Source: JAAOZP01 sp964616835
GTDB taxonomy: Archaea; Thermoproteota; EX4484-205; JAAOZP01
Reading direction: 5' to 3'
Length of the DNA: 64,000 nt
Assembly: GCA_964616835.1 (NCBI GenBank)
Contig: CAZTSG010000001.1
Span: forward strand, 18,690-82,689
In this document: positions 22,163-31,209 of the stretch, in pieces
How positions within the stretch are numbered: the first letter of the stretch is position 1
Layout: each line of letters begins with the position of its first letter
The notes under the pieces: generated by a model
Told to the model about the DNA's origin: nothing
Seen by the model: only the letters and a program-made list of their open reading frames with translations
Databases searched by the model: none
Translations under genes and position numbers: made by a program

Positions 22163-25100
22163 CTCCCGAATCCACCTTGCTCTTCGTAAAGCCCTCTATA
22201 TCAACGTATACCTTGACCATGCCTGTTCCAGCATATATCTCTGAGCCTGCAAGCACTCTCTCAGTCATGCCGAGAAGCTTATCCTCCATGCCTGCTACAG
22301 CCCCCTCCACTAGGACTTGGACGGCTCTTTCGAAAGCTGCCTTGGCGAGGACGCTCTGCTTGCTCCCGCTTACCCCGTGCCTGCCTATCTGTTTCACAGT
22401 CCCGTCTTGAGTCATAGCGCTCGCGACGAGCGATAGGTGCCTCCAGTCAACGTCCAAGCCCTGCTCGTTCAAAGTCTTCCACATTTCGTTTATTAAAGCA
22501 GCCCTAGCCGCCTCTATGCCAAGCACCTCGGCTATCTCATGGATATCGTTGGTAACTGTCCTCGTGTAGTCAACCTCCGGAATGTTGAAGACCTCTGCGA
22601 GGTTGCTTCCCTCCGTTATTATGCAGTACTCCTTGTTCTCCTCCTTTAACAAGACTCCCTTAACTCCGGTTATTCCGCTTACAGGCGTCTTCCTTATCTT
22701 TGATTCAAACTTCTCAGCATCGTTCTTAATGGGTATTTCGATGGTGCCGTCGCTCTTAACGTTGAACCTTACGTTGAGCGTCTTAAAGACCTTCTGCACA
22801 TCTTCTTCTGAAAGACCTCTTTCAGCCAACCATTCTTTAACCGGATATATGACGAGATAGTCGTATGCCGTGGTTGATTTCAAACCTATTCTAGCCACGT
22901 CCTCTATCGTCGTGTAAACCATTTTCTTAGCGACTCTGAGCGCTCTACTATAGTCCTCGTTGTACGGTTTCTTCAAATAGACAGTCATCATCGGCGTCTT
23001 CGGCGTCTTCCTCGCGTCGAGCAGTTCGATAAGCCTCGGCAGCCCTAGGGTTACGTTCGCCTCCCTTACGCCGGCGTAGTGGAAGGTTCTCAGAGTCATC
23101 TGGGTACCGGGTTCCCCTATGGATTGCGCTGCAACAATCCCCACGCTTTCCCCAGCTTCTACAAGCGCCCGCTTATACTCTTCAACCACCCTCTCCACAA
23201 CTTTCCTAGCGGCTGAAGCTGGGAGACGCTTAGAGATTATCGCGTGGAAAGTCTCCTTCTTAACGTTGAGCGGGAGTATCCTGCCGTGCTCCTCGATCAT
23301 CTTCTTAACGGTCTGCCTGCTTGCTGGACTACCCTTCTTAGGTATGGACAGCAAGTATTCTTCAACTATTCTGAAAGCATCGACAGACTTCCCATGGTCG
23401 CTCTTAGATGGGTCTACACCATCCTCGCCGTATATTATGTCAACTATGTTCCCGTAGGAGTCTCTCACAGTCCCATCGTACTCTACTCTAAGAGATTCCA
23501 ACGCGTGTATTAGTCTGCGCTGCAAGTATCCGCTCTGCTGGGTTCTAACTGCGGTGTCCACGAGGGATTCGCGCCCACTCATAGAGTGGTAGAAGAGCTC
23601 TATGGGTGAAAGCCCCATGTAATAATTAGCTTTTATGAATCCTCTCGCAAGGGGACCGAGGTCTCCTCTTCGGAAATGCGGCAGAGGCCTCTCAAAGTAC
23701 CCTTTGAATATTCTCTTACCCCTCAGAGCCTGCTGCCCCAGGCAGCCGGATATCTGTCCTACGTTAAGGTCTGAGCCCCTCGCACCAGTCTTAGTCATCA
23801 CGACCATGCTGTTGTCCAGCCCTAGGGTTGACGAGACTAGGTTTCCAACTCTGCTCCTAACGTTTGAAAGAGCGTCCATTATGTAGGCCTCTAGGCTCTC
23901 CTCCTCGCTCATCCCGGGGATCCTCTTTATCTTGCCCTTCTTCCACTCCTCAAGCAGCTTCTCAACCTCGGCATCAGCCTGGTCCACTTCTCTACTGACT
24001 CTTTCCTGAACGTTCTTAGGCAGCTCCACATCCCTGTAGCTGAAGCTGAAGCCTCTTAGAAGAAGGAATTCTCTAACCATTTTCTCGAATGCTGAGATAA
24101 ACCTGTGGCCTTCCTCGGCTCCGTACTTCTTTATTATCCTGTGTAGGATGGTGTCCGCCTTCTCAGCGCCTATGGAGGCCTTGTCGATAACCCCGGATAT
24201 TATCTTCCCGTTCTTTATGACTATCTCCGCCTCCTCCTTGCTCGCAGCGTCTCCCACGCTAGTCTTATTCACGTAGTTAAAGTCCTTCCTCAGCAACAGG
24301 CTGACTGCCTGCCGGCCTGACCACAGGGGTTCCGGCGTCTTAACCTCCGGCTCAGGAAGCTCGCCCTCATAGCCCGCGGCATACACTATTCTCGCAAACT
24401 CCTCCTTAGTAAGATAAGTGTCTTTCCTAGTGAGGAGGTAGGCTCCTGTTATGAAGTCTCTTATCGCACCCATGATGGGTGCGCCATACCTCGGAGTAAG
24501 GTAGTGGTTCTTAACACCTAGGAGCATGCTCGTCTCTACGGAGGCCTCTAGGCTCTGCGGCACGTGCAGGTTCATTTCGTCGCCGTCGAAGTCCGCGTTG
24601 TAAGGCGGGCAGACGCTCGGGTTGAGTCTAAAAGTCTTCCCCGGAAGCACTTTCACCCTGTGCCCGAGCATTGAGAGACGGTGGAGCGAGGGCTGCCTGT
24701 TGAAAATCACGAAATCACCGTCCAGCAAGTGTCTTTCGACAACGAAACCTATGTCGAGTGCTTCAGCGAGGGTATCCCTGTTCTCAACAAACTGGAGCTT
24801 ATGCTTAGCGCCGCCGGGCCTAATTATGTACTCTGAACCAGGGTGTGTGAAAGGCCCGTTTCTGACGAGCTGCATCAACCAGTCCCTATTCCAGTACGTG
24901 ACTCTCTCAGGTACTGTGAGTATTTTAGCAACCTCCACCGGGACGCCGACTTCATCAATATCGAGATAGGGGTCGGGAGATATTACTGTCCTAGCGGAGA
25001 AGTCGACCCTCTTTCCTGAGAGGTTCTTCCTGAAACGGCCCTCCTTCCCCTTCAGCCTTTGCGCGAGCGTCCTAAGCGTCTTACGCGTCCTGTGCTGTGC

Positions 25101-25973
25101 CGGGAGTACCCCAACGGCCTCGTTGTCGAAATAAGTCGTCACGTGATACTGTAGAAGATCCTCATGGTCCTGTATTATTAAGGGGGAGGCTCCGGACTCT
25201 ATGTACTCCCTTATTCTGCGCGCTGTCCTTATTATGTCGACAAGCTTATGCGTTAAATCGTCTTCAGACCTCTCGCCGGTTTCAAGTATTATCGAGGGTC
25301 TAACCTGTATGGGTGGAACCGGCAGGACTTCTATAACGTACCACGCTGGATGAGCAACCTCAGGGTCTATGTTCAGAAGCCTAAGGTCATCGTTAGGGAT
25401 CGAGTTTAAACGCTCCCTTATTATCCGGGAGTTTAGAAGCCTAAGGGCTCCGTCAGGATCCCTCTCGTAGAACTTCGTAGGTCTCTCAAGCCTGATCTGG
25501 TATTTCTCAGCCCCGCAGTGCGGGCACCTGTTTGCCCTCCTAACCTCGTCCTTTATCTGGTCGAAAATCTGCTCGGGCACGATGCCGTACAGCTCCTCGT
25601 ACTCCCTCATCTTCTCCCTGTAATGGCTTATCCTATCGTTCGGCAGCAGTATTCTGCCGCATTGCCTGCAGGTTGATTGCAGAACGCGTTCGATCTCCCG
25701 CGCGAACGAAACATGTATCACTGGGACGGGCAGCTCTATGTGTCCGAAGTGTCCCGGACATTTGTCGGGCAGGTTGCCGCAAGTCTTGCACCTCTGCCTA
25801 GGCTCTATGGTTCCTAGGCGCGTATCCATTATCCCGCCTGGGACGGAGAGACCGTCCTGGTCATACGTCTCGTCAGTCGTCACTTCCATCACGGAGAGCT
25901 TCCTGATCTCAGCTGGGGATAGTACTCCGAACTTTATCGAATCCAGCTGCTTTATCTCAACTTCCTGACTCAT
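22125..25973 (-). CDS. rpoA: RNA polymerase largest subunit, unsplit A' plus A''
   Basis: 1282 residues in one open frame. The A' part includes zinc sites CKTCGNLPDKCPGHFGHIEL and CRQCG...CPHCG, and the magnesium-binding NADFDGDEMN loop. The A'' part continues without a stop, from the trigger-loop region (SVGIVAAQSIGEPGTQMTLR) to the C-terminal clamp (QDGTVKQIGRHGVSGSKQSV). In most archaea these are two genes of about 880 and 390 codons; here there is no junction. Unsplit rpoA is known in Korarchaeota, Thaumarchaeota, Aigarchaeota and some relatives. It sits four bases after rpoB. Confidence 0.98.
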   Translation of the reverse strand: MSQEVEIKQLDSIKFGVLSPAEIRKLSVMEVTTDETYDQDGLSVPGGIMDTRLGTIEPRQRCKTCGNLPDKCPGHFGHIELPVPVIHVSFAREIERVLQSTCRQCGRILLPNDRISHYREKMREYEELYGIVPEQIFDQIKDEVRRANRCPHCGAEKYQIRLERPTKFYERDPDGALRLLNSRIIRERLNSIPNDDLRLLNIDPEVAHPAWYVIEVLPVPPIQVRPSIILETGERSEDDLTHKLVDIIRTARRIREYIESGASPLIIQDHEDLLQYHVTTYFDNEAVGVLPAQHRTRKTLRTLAQRLKGKEGRFRKNLSGKRVDFSARTVISPDPYLDIDEVGVPVEVAKILTVPERVTYWNRDWLMQLVRNGPFTHPGSEYIIRPGGAKHKLQFVENRDTLAEALDIGFVVERHLLDGDFVIFNRQPSLHRLSMLGHRVKVLPGKTFRLNPSVCPPYNADFDGDEMNLHVPQSLEASVETSMLLGVKNHYLTPRYGAPIMGAIRDFITGAYLLTRKDTYLTKEEFARIVYAAGYEGELPEPEVKTPEPLWSGRQAVSLLLRKDFNYVNKTSVGDAASKEEAEIVIKNGKIISGVIDKASIGAEKADTILHRIIKKYGAEEGHRFISAFEKMVREFLLLRGFSFSYRDVELPKNVQERVSREVDQADAEVEKLLEEWKKGKIKRIPGMSEEESLEAYIMDALSNVRSRVGNLVSSTLGLDNSMVVMTKTGARGSDLNVGQISGCLGQQALRGKRIFKGYFERPLPHFRRGDLGPLARGFIKANYYMGLSPIELFYHSMSGRESLVDTAVRTQQSGYLQRRLIHALESLRVEYDGTVRDSYGNIVDIIYGEDGVDPSKSDHGKSVDAFRIVEEYLLSIPKKGSPASRQTVKKMIEEHGRILPLNVKKETFHAIISKRLPASAARKVVERVVEEYKRALVEAGESVGIVAAQSIGEPGTQMTLRTFHYAGVREANVTLGLPRLIELLDARKTPKTPMMTVYLKKPYNEDYSRALRVAKKMVYTTIEDVARIGLKSTTAYDYLVIYPVKEWLAERGLSEEDVQKVFKTLNVRFNVKSDGTIEIPIKNDAEKFESKIRKTPVSGITGVKGVLLKEENKEYCIITEGSNLAEVFNIPEVDYTRTVTNDIHEIAEVLGIEAARAALINEMWKTLNEQGLDVDWRHLSLVASAMTQDGTVKQIGRHGVSGSKQSVLAKAAFERAVQVLVEGAVAGMEDKLLGMTERVLAGSEIYAGTGMVKVYVDIEGFTKSKVDSGDVGGESVSKQQA

Positions 25974-25977
25974 TCCC

Positions 25978-28900
25978 CTACACCCTCTCCCTAACCCTCA
26001 GCCTCGGAAATATTCCTAGGCTCATCAACTCTTGGAGCAGGAGCTTGAACGCGTAAGACATTTCTACGCCGCTGACGTCCTTCCCCTTCTCGCAGAGCGG
26101 GCAGACATGCTTCTTCTGCTTAGCATCGTAGTAAGCAAAGGTACCGCACTTCTCGCAAACATACACTATAGTCCTGTCCGACTCTTCTAAAAGCCTGTCT
26201 TGGAGAAGCCTGGCTGCGCCATGCCCTACTAGACAGTCTCTCTCCATCTCTCCAAACCTTAAGCCGCCGCCCCTGGACCTTCCTTCAGTAGGCTGGTGCG
26301 TAAGCATCTGGACTTGCCCTCTAGCCCTTGCATGCATCTTGTCCTTAACCATGTGGTGGAGCCTCTGATAGTAAATTATGCCCATGAAAACCTTTGCTCT
26401 GAAGCGTTTCCCAGTGATCCCATCTATGAAATCAAACTCGCCGTACGGCGAGAAGCCGTGTACTTCAAGAATCTTTTGAACCTCCTGCTCCGGAGCATGT
26501 ATGAAAGTAGTGCCATCCATCCGCCTTCCCTCAAGTGCTGCGGCAATACCAAACAACGACTCGAGGAAGTGGCTTATCGTCATCCTAGACGGGATTGCAT
26601 GCGGGTTTATCAAGAGGTCCGGAACCAAACCGTCCTCGGTGAAAGGCATATCTGTCTGGGGGACGAGCATTCCGATAACCCCCTTCTGACCAGACCTGGA
26701 GGCAAACTTGTCCCCTATCTCCGGAATCCTGTGATCTCTAATCCTAACTTTTATCAACCGGTTGTTCTCCAAGTCCTCTGTTATCATCACACTATCCACG
26801 TAGCCGCTTTCAGACGGTTTAAGAGCGACAGAAGAGTCTCTCCGAGCAGGTGCTTGGAAAACAAGCTCCTTATATTCTTCGAAGAACCTCGGTGGGCTTG
26901 ACCTGCCGACTATAACCTCCCCGCCCTTGACCTCTGCCTCAACCGAGACTATGCCGTCCTCCTCTATCTTAGCATAGGCCTCGTCCCCCCTGTATCCTCT
27001 GACCTGCGAATCAGGCTTCTCTATCCTATCAACCTCGCCCATCGGGTACCTCCTGGCTTCAACCTCGTAAGACTTGTAGGTGGTTGATCTCGCTAGGCCG
27101 CGCTGAATCGACGCTGCGTTCAAAACTATGGCGTCCTCCATGTTGTACGGGTGGGACAGTACCGCAACCATGAAATTCTGACCGATAGGCCTCTTATCCA
27201 AGCCTATGATCGGGTCGACTCTAGAGGCTACTAGTGGCGTCTGAGGATATGTCATAACGTGGAAAGTAGTGTAGAAAGAATTGCTGATGTTAGCGAACGG
27301 GAGCCCAAGCGCCTGCTTAGCCATCGCCGCCTCGTAAGTGTTCCTGGGCGAGTGGTTGTGCTCTGCGAAGGGGACGGTTGACGAGACGACGCCGAACATG
27401 AGTATCGGGCTTATCTCCAGATGCGTTGTTTCACTCGTAACATCTTTCAAGGATACTGCTATAACAGCATTCTCCTCTTCATCGGCGTCTAGAAATTCAA
27501 CCACTCCATTATTAACAAGGTCTTCGAAACTTATCTTGCCGAGGGCGAGCTTCGAAACATGGTCCTTGGTGAGCTTAACCTGCCCCTCTTCAACGACTAT
27601 GAGGGGCCTCCTAACCCTTCCGGGGTCGGCGTTGAAATAAACCTCCTTAACAATCCTGCCGCCGTAGTTAAACTCGTAATATGCTACGTTTATCTCCTGC
27701 GGTATTACTCCCCTCCTCCTCAGCCCCCTGATCTCCTTAACCAGAGCCTCTCCAGAGTGGGAATAGCCGACTAGGACACCGTCTATGAATATTTTCGCAG
27801 CCGTGGAACGCGTCTCCGGATCAGCCTTGGTCACAGGTACTAAGCCGAATTTTGAAAGAATCTTGTCGAGCATAGACTTGTCTGCCGATACGGAGACCTG
27901 TGCGCCTATGCTCATATTCTTCACGAGCCCACAATTCACGCCCTCAGGCGTCTCGTTCGGGTCTAGCTTGCCCCATTGAGTAGGATGCAGGTCTCTGGCG
28001 TCAAAGTTAGACTGGCTCCTGCTCAGTGGCGATTGGATTCTCCGCAGGTGGCTTAGGACGGAGAGATAATTAGTCCTGTCCAGTAGTTGAGTGACGCCGA
28101 CAAGCCTCTTCCCCCAGTTTCCAGTAGCCATAGCTTGGTTGATGGAGTCTGTGATAAGACTGGTAGTGATCAGGTTTGAGAAAGAGTATATTGCTCTGTG
28201 CCTGAGGCTGAACTTTTCAAGCTGGTACCTGAAGTCTCTAACCATCCTCCTGAATGATGTTCTGAAAAGCTCTGCGAGAAGCCCGCCGGCAAGCCTGATC
28301 CTCTTATTCTTATAATGGTCCTTGTCGTCGGGGGGACGCCAGCCGAGCTTCATTGCTAGGATCCTCTCAGCCATCTCGCAGAGGAAAAGCGCCTTACTGT
28401 ATCTGGAAGACTCATCCATACCGATGTGGGGCAGTAGGATCTTGTCTAGAACGTTCTGAGTCTTGTTTAAACGAACCCTATCAGACTGGCCGTAGGCAAC
28501 CCTGTTACCTATGTACATTATAGCGTCCTCCTTGCTCATAATATTCTGCGCAGCGTCGAAAGACGGTGCCAGCAATTCCTGGATCTCGGGGAACGGTGAA
28601 ACATGTTCCGCTATCTCCTTGTCCGAAGTCATTCCCAAAGCCTTCAGCATTATTACGAATGGGATCTCCTGCCCGACACCGGGGAGATAGACCTTAAGCT
28701 CGTTGCTCTGCCCCTTCAGCCTCACCTCAACCCTGGTCCTATAGCCTACTGTGGTGGAGAACACGCGTGCAATGTAGAAGGAGTAGGGCCCTATCTTCTT
28801 CTCCTCGAGAATTATCCTGTTCGGAGCAAGGTCTTCAACACCGACAATGATCCTCTCGGAGCCGTTTATTATGAAGTAGCCACCGGGGTCATAGGGGTCT

Positions 28901-29340
28901 TCCCCAAGCCTAATCCTCGCCTCCGGACTGAGGCCGGCGAGTGCGCAATACCTCGAGTTAACCATGATCGGTATCTCCCCTATAAGGACTTCCTGCCTCG
29001 TCTCCCTACCGTCCCTCAGCTCCTTAACCTCTAGGTAAACTGGGGCGGAGTATGTGAAGTTCCTCATCCTCGCCTCCATGGGGTATACGTTTCTCACAGC
29101 ACCGCTCGGCTCTATGATCCTCGGAACGTGAACACGTATTTCTCCAAACTCTACGCGGATAGTCTTATCCTCTACAGTAACCTCTATATTCTTAACCTCG
29201 TCCACTATCTTCTGCATATCCTTGTCTACGAACTCGTTGAACGAGTCTATATGGTGCCTCGCCAACCCAATGCTCCTTATATGGTGCTCGGCAACCACCC
29301 ACAGGTCTGCTTCACTAAGCTCCTCAGCCATGTTGCTCAA
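25978..29340 (-). CDS. rpoB: RNA polymerase subunit B (unsplit)
   Basis: 1120 residues. The second-largest subunit is encoded whole, not as B' and B''. Seen: SHLRRIQSPLSRSQ, DARDLHPTQWGKLDPNETPE, KFASRSGQKGVIG, RGGGLRFGEMERDCL and the zinc site CEKCG...CPLCEKG near the end. The TTG at 29340 overlaps the rpoH stop by four bases (TTGA); the ATG three codons later (29331) is an alternative. Confidence 0.98.
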   Translation of the reverse strand: MSNMAEELSEADLWVVAEHHIRSIGLARHHIDSFNEFVDKDMQKIVDEVKNIEVTVEDKTIRVEFGEIRVHVPRIIEPSGAVRNVYPMEARMRNFTYSAPVYLEVKELRDGRETRQEVLIGEIPIMVNSRYCALAGLSPEARIRLGEDPYDPGGYFIINGSERIIVGVEDLAPNRIILEEKKIGPYSFYIARVFSTTVGYRTRVEVRLKGQSNELKVYLPGVGQEIPFVIMLKALGMTSDKEIAEHVSPFPEIQELLAPSFDAAQNIMSKEDAIMYIGNRVAYGQSDRVRLNKTQNVLDKILLPHIGMDESSRYSKALFLCEMAERILAMKLGWRPPDDKDHYKNKRIRLAGGLLAELFRTSFRRMVRDFRYQLEKFSLRHRAIYSFSNLITTSLITDSINQAMATGNWGKRLVGVTQLLDRTNYLSVLSHLRRIQSPLSRSQSNFDARDLHPTQWGKLDPNETPEGVNCGLVKNMSIGAQVSVSADKSMLDKILSKFGLVPVTKADPETRSTAAKIFIDGVLVGYSHSGEALVKEIRGLRRRGVIPQEINVAYYEFNYGGRIVKEVYFNADPGRVRRPLIVVEEGQVKLTKDHVSKLALGKISFEDLVNNGVVEFLDADEEENAVIAVSLKDVTSETTHLEISPILMFGVVSSTVPFAEHNHSPRNTYEAAMAKQALGLPFANISNSFYTTFHVMTYPQTPLVASRVDPIIGLDKRPIGQNFMVAVLSHPYNMEDAIVLNAASIQRGLARSTTYKSYEVEARRYPMGEVDRIEKPDSQVRGYRGDEAYAKIEEDGIVSVEAEVKGGEVIVGRSSPPRFFEEYKELVFQAPARRDSSVALKPSESGYVDSVMITEDLENNRLIKVRIRDHRIPEIGDKFASRSGQKGVIGMLVPQTDMPFTEDGLVPDLLINPHAIPSRMTISHFLESLFGIAAALEGRRMDGTTFIHAPEQEVQKILEVHGFSPYGEFDFIDGITGKRFRAKVFMGIIYYQRLHHMVKDKMHARARGQVQMLTHQPTEGRSRGGGLRFGEMERDCLVGHGAARLLQDRLLEESDRTIVYVCEKCGTFAYYDAKQKKHVCPLCEKGKDVSGVEMSYAFKLLLQELMSLGIFPRLRVRERV

Positions 29341-29594
29341 CCCTCTACCACTACGCGGTACGCCAGAGTTTCCCCAGCAACCGGGCTCTTCCTCACTACC
29401 TCGACAATATCCCCCGGCTTAGCTCCTATTGCTATCGCAACAGGATCGCTGTTAAGCATCTTAGGCAACTGGGAGGGCTTAATATCGTACTTCTTGAGAA
29501 GGGCTTCCTTCTCCTCAGTAGATAAAATCCGGTGACGGGGCACTAAAACATGGTCGAGTATGTTCACTTTACTAATGTTTTTCTTACTAACCAA
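29337..29594 (-). CDS. rpoH: RNA polymerase subunit H
   Basis: 85 residues, homologous to the C-terminal domain of eukaryotic RPB5. Recognised from LVPRHRILSTEEKEALLKKY, QLPKMLNSDPVAIAIGAKPG and DIVEVVRKSPVAGETLAYR. It is the first gene of the polymerase operon. Confidence 0.97.
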   Translation of the reverse strand: MVSKKNISKVNILDHVLVPRHRILSTEEKEALLKKYDIKPSQLPKMLNSDPVAIAIGAKPGDIVEVVRKSPVAGETLAYRVVVEG

Positions 29595-29620
29595 GCAGCG
29601 TCGAGTGGGGTAGGGAAAAG

Positions 29621-29773
29621 GTGGTAATAAACGTTTCCCCTTTAAAAGAAGCCGGGAAGCTGGTTTTCAACCTCGGAAACACAGGGGGCAGCCGATTAAA
29701 CCTCAAGTCCGCAGCACGACGCTTCGTCGAAGCCAGCGTCTTCTACACAATATCCCGCCCGCCGGCATTTTAA
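29621..29773 (+). CDS. Doubtful 50-residue ORF in the rpoH upstream gap
   Basis: A GTG at 29621, with GGTGG-like purines before it, opens a 50-codon frame to the TAA at 29771. The peptide is basic and mixed in composition with no family I recognise. It lies opposite the presumed rpoH promoter. The rest of the 296-base gap (29595-29890) shows nothing further. It could be chance. Confidence 0.2.
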   Translation: MVINVSPLKEAGKLVFNLGNTGGSRLNLKSAARRFVEASVFYTISRPPAF

Positions 29774-29928
29774 CACCTTAATTGAGCTTTGGAAACAACG
29801 CCACCTGAAGAATGAAGAATTAATCAAACAGGGGCTTAAAACCCTTGGGAGAAAAGTTAAATAAGGACATTGGGCTTAAAAGAGAAATGTCCCGCGGTAG
29901 CTCAGCCTGGTAGAGCTTCCGGCTGTAG

Positions 29929-29973
29929 TCCTCCACCGCGGGTGGGGGCGTTCAGCCTACCGGGCGAACAGAA
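29929..29973 (+). other. tRNA-Tyr intron 1, canonical position 37/38
   Basis: 45 bases. CTGT of the anticodon loop pairs with ACAG at the intron 3' end as the central four-base helix. Three-base bulges AG^T and AA^A flank it and the anticodon stem is the outer helix. This is a bulge-helix-bulge motif for the splicing endonuclease encoded 0.6 kb away. The inner helix is weak. Confidence 0.88.
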
Positions 29974-29980
29974 ACCGGAG

Positions 29981-30003
29981 AGCCGCGCGTGCCGCGCCTG
30001 GAG
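29981..30003 (+). other. tRNA-Tyr intron 2, in the variable loop
   Basis: 23 bases. CCGG (29975-29978) can pair with CTGG (29998-30001, one G-U pair), giving bulges AG^A and AG^T at the two cuts. GCGCG (29985-29989) pairs perfectly with CGCGC (29993-29997) over a TGC loop. The 5' bulge side is looser than canonical. Exact cut sites could shift by one or two bases, since AG occurs at both ends. Confidence 0.8.
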
Positions 30004-30218
30004 TGTCGCTGGTTCAAATCCAGCCCGCGGGACTTCTAGAAAGCTCAAAAGTTTGTGTCTCATATGCAACAATATGTCTTAATTCGTCTTGAAGATTTAT
30101 TAACATAAATCTCTTGCTTATCCTTCCCATCTATCTTCCATCTATCTTGTTTTAGAAACCGCTTTTTAATTTAAAGGCTCTAATTAATTTTTGTTATTTT
30201 TTCTTATTAACAGTGAAT

Positions 30219-30230
30219 ACTTAAATATAT
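30219..30230 (+). promoter_or_regulatory. TATA box of the ArsR-family gene
   Basis: ACTTAAATATAT lies about 27 bases upstream of the ATG at 30253 and is embedded in a very AT-rich 100-base tract. It predicts a nearly leaderless transcript and rules out the upstream in-frame start at 30229. Confidence 0.55.
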
Positions 30231-30252
30231 GTACTCTCATAATACTGGAGCC

Positions 30253-30576
30253 ATGAAGCAAGCGGGGAAGAAGCCAGAGGTATTCAAGGCAAAAGTGTTT
30301 AAGGCTTTAAGCGATCCTGCTAGACTGGAGATCATTGAGCTACTTAAGGGAGGAGGAAAGTATGTCAGCGATATTGTTAAGAAGACCGGTGTTGTTCAGC
30401 CAGCGGTTTCACGCCACTTGAAGATACTTAAGGAGTGCGGTGTGGTTGAGGAAAGTAAAGTTGGGAATAAGAGGCTTTACAAGGTTACTGACGCAAGGAT
30501 ATTCAAAGTCATTAACTCGCTCGATCCAAACTTGATAGAGGGTCTGAAAAAGCACGTGCTTGAGCGCATGGTTTAA
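30253..30576 (+). CDS. ArsR-family winged-helix transcription regulator
   Basis: 107 residues from the ATG at 30253, preceded by TGGAG. The frame is open from 30229 but those codons overlap the TATA box. The ArsR fold is clear: KVFKALSDPARLEIIELLKG, the recognition region VVQPAVSRHLKILKECGVVE, and a wing ending GNKRLYKV. I see no cysteine pair for metal binding; the single Cys lies after the recognition helix. Its target is unknown; no efflux gene is adjacent. Confidence 0.92.
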   Translation: MKQAGKKPEVFKAKVFKALSDPARLEIIELLKGGGKYVSDIVKKTGVVQPAVSRHLKILKECGVVEESKVGNKRLYKVTDARIFKVINSLDPNLIEGLKKHVLERMV

Positions 30577-30630
30577 AGCTCGGATTAATCTGGAAAAACT
30601 TCAGCGAGACAGCCGCTCGATTAGTATTTT

Positions 30631-31194
30631 CTATGCTTTCCACCATTTAGATACTAGATACTTTACATCATCATTCTTCACATCGGCGATCGCAAAAACA
30701 AACAGTTTTTTCACAGATGTTGCAAGCCTTCCCGCGCGGACGAAGTCCGGCGCGTCTATCTTGTCACTAACCTTCTTGACTTCAAGTATTGCTGGCGCAT
30801 GGTCTATCCCTGGGCCATGTTCGTAGATCGCAAAGTCGCATCCGAATTTTATTCCCGGTGTGACTACGAACCCTCTGTTCCTAAGGTCCCTGTAAACTAT
30901 GAATTTGCTTTTAAAATCCTCGTGGATTCTCGAGGCTATTCTCAGTAATTGTTCGGAAGTAACTTCCTTCCCCTCTCTGTCAACGACTCTTATCACCCTT
31001 TTTTCCAAGAGGTATAGTCCCTCGAACAAGTCTAGCGTTAGGGGGGCGTTGAAATTAAAATCCTTGGGTTTCGGAATGCCGACGGGCTTGCCGAAGAAAC
31101 CCATTTTGTATACTTCTTGCGAGTGTGCAATATCCCATATTATCAAGCGGTCTCCTACGAGTTCAGCGATTATTTCAGCCGGTGTACTGCTCAT
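30631..31194 (-). CDS. endA: tRNA-splicing endonuclease
   Basis: 187 residues, the one-domain length of homotetrameric or alpha2-beta2 enzymes. The catalytic Tyr-His-Lys triad is visible: Tyr124 and His132 in FAIYEHGPGIDHAP and Lys162/163 in RLATSVKKLFVFA. It cuts bulge-helix-bulge junctions to remove tRNA introns. The odd second intron in the nearby tRNA-Tyr suggests a broad-specificity enzyme, which in other archaea goes with alpha2-beta2 or insert-bearing forms; no structural partner subunit is in this window. Confidence 0.94.
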   Translation of the reverse strand: MSSTPAEIIAELVGDRLIIWDIAHSQEVYKMGFFGKPVGIPKPKDFNFNAPLTLDLFEGLYLLEKRVIRVVDREGKEVTSEQLLRIASRIHEDFKSKFIVYRDLRNRGFVVTPGIKFGCDFAIYEHGPGIDHAPAILEVKKVSDKIDAPDFVRAGRLATSVKKLFVFAIADVKNDDVKYLVSKWWKA

Positions 31195-31209
31195 TTCTCA
31201 AACACTCTT

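Larger units (their letters stand above)
29891..30032 (+). tRNA. tRNA-Tyr (GTA) with two introns
   Basis: The 142-base gene gives a perfect 74-base tRNA once two inserts are removed. Acceptor CCCGCGG/CCGCGGG with discriminator A; D arm GCTC/GAGC; anticodon stem TCCGG/CCGGA around loop CTGTAGA (anticodon GTA); variable loop GTGTC; T arm GCTGG-TTCAAAT-CCAGC. The first insert is at the canonical 37/38 site (29929-29973, 45 bases), the second in the variable loop (29981-30003, 23 bases). Without removing the second, the variable region would be 28 bases, impossible for this tRNA. The terminal C1-G72 pair fits archaeal tRNA-Tyr. Confidence 0.95.

Noticed and set aside
29595..29890. Possible structured RNA upstream of tRNA-Tyr
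   Set aside because: The GC-rich part (29700-29770) suggests pairing, but I could not build a convincing fold or match a known RNA; only a doubtful short ORF is listed.
29891..30032. Selenocysteine-like or long-variable-arm (Leu/Ser) tRNA
   Set aside because: The 28-base variable region folds as an intron with its own pairing, and the remaining tRNA is an exact tRNA-Tyr with GTA anticodon.
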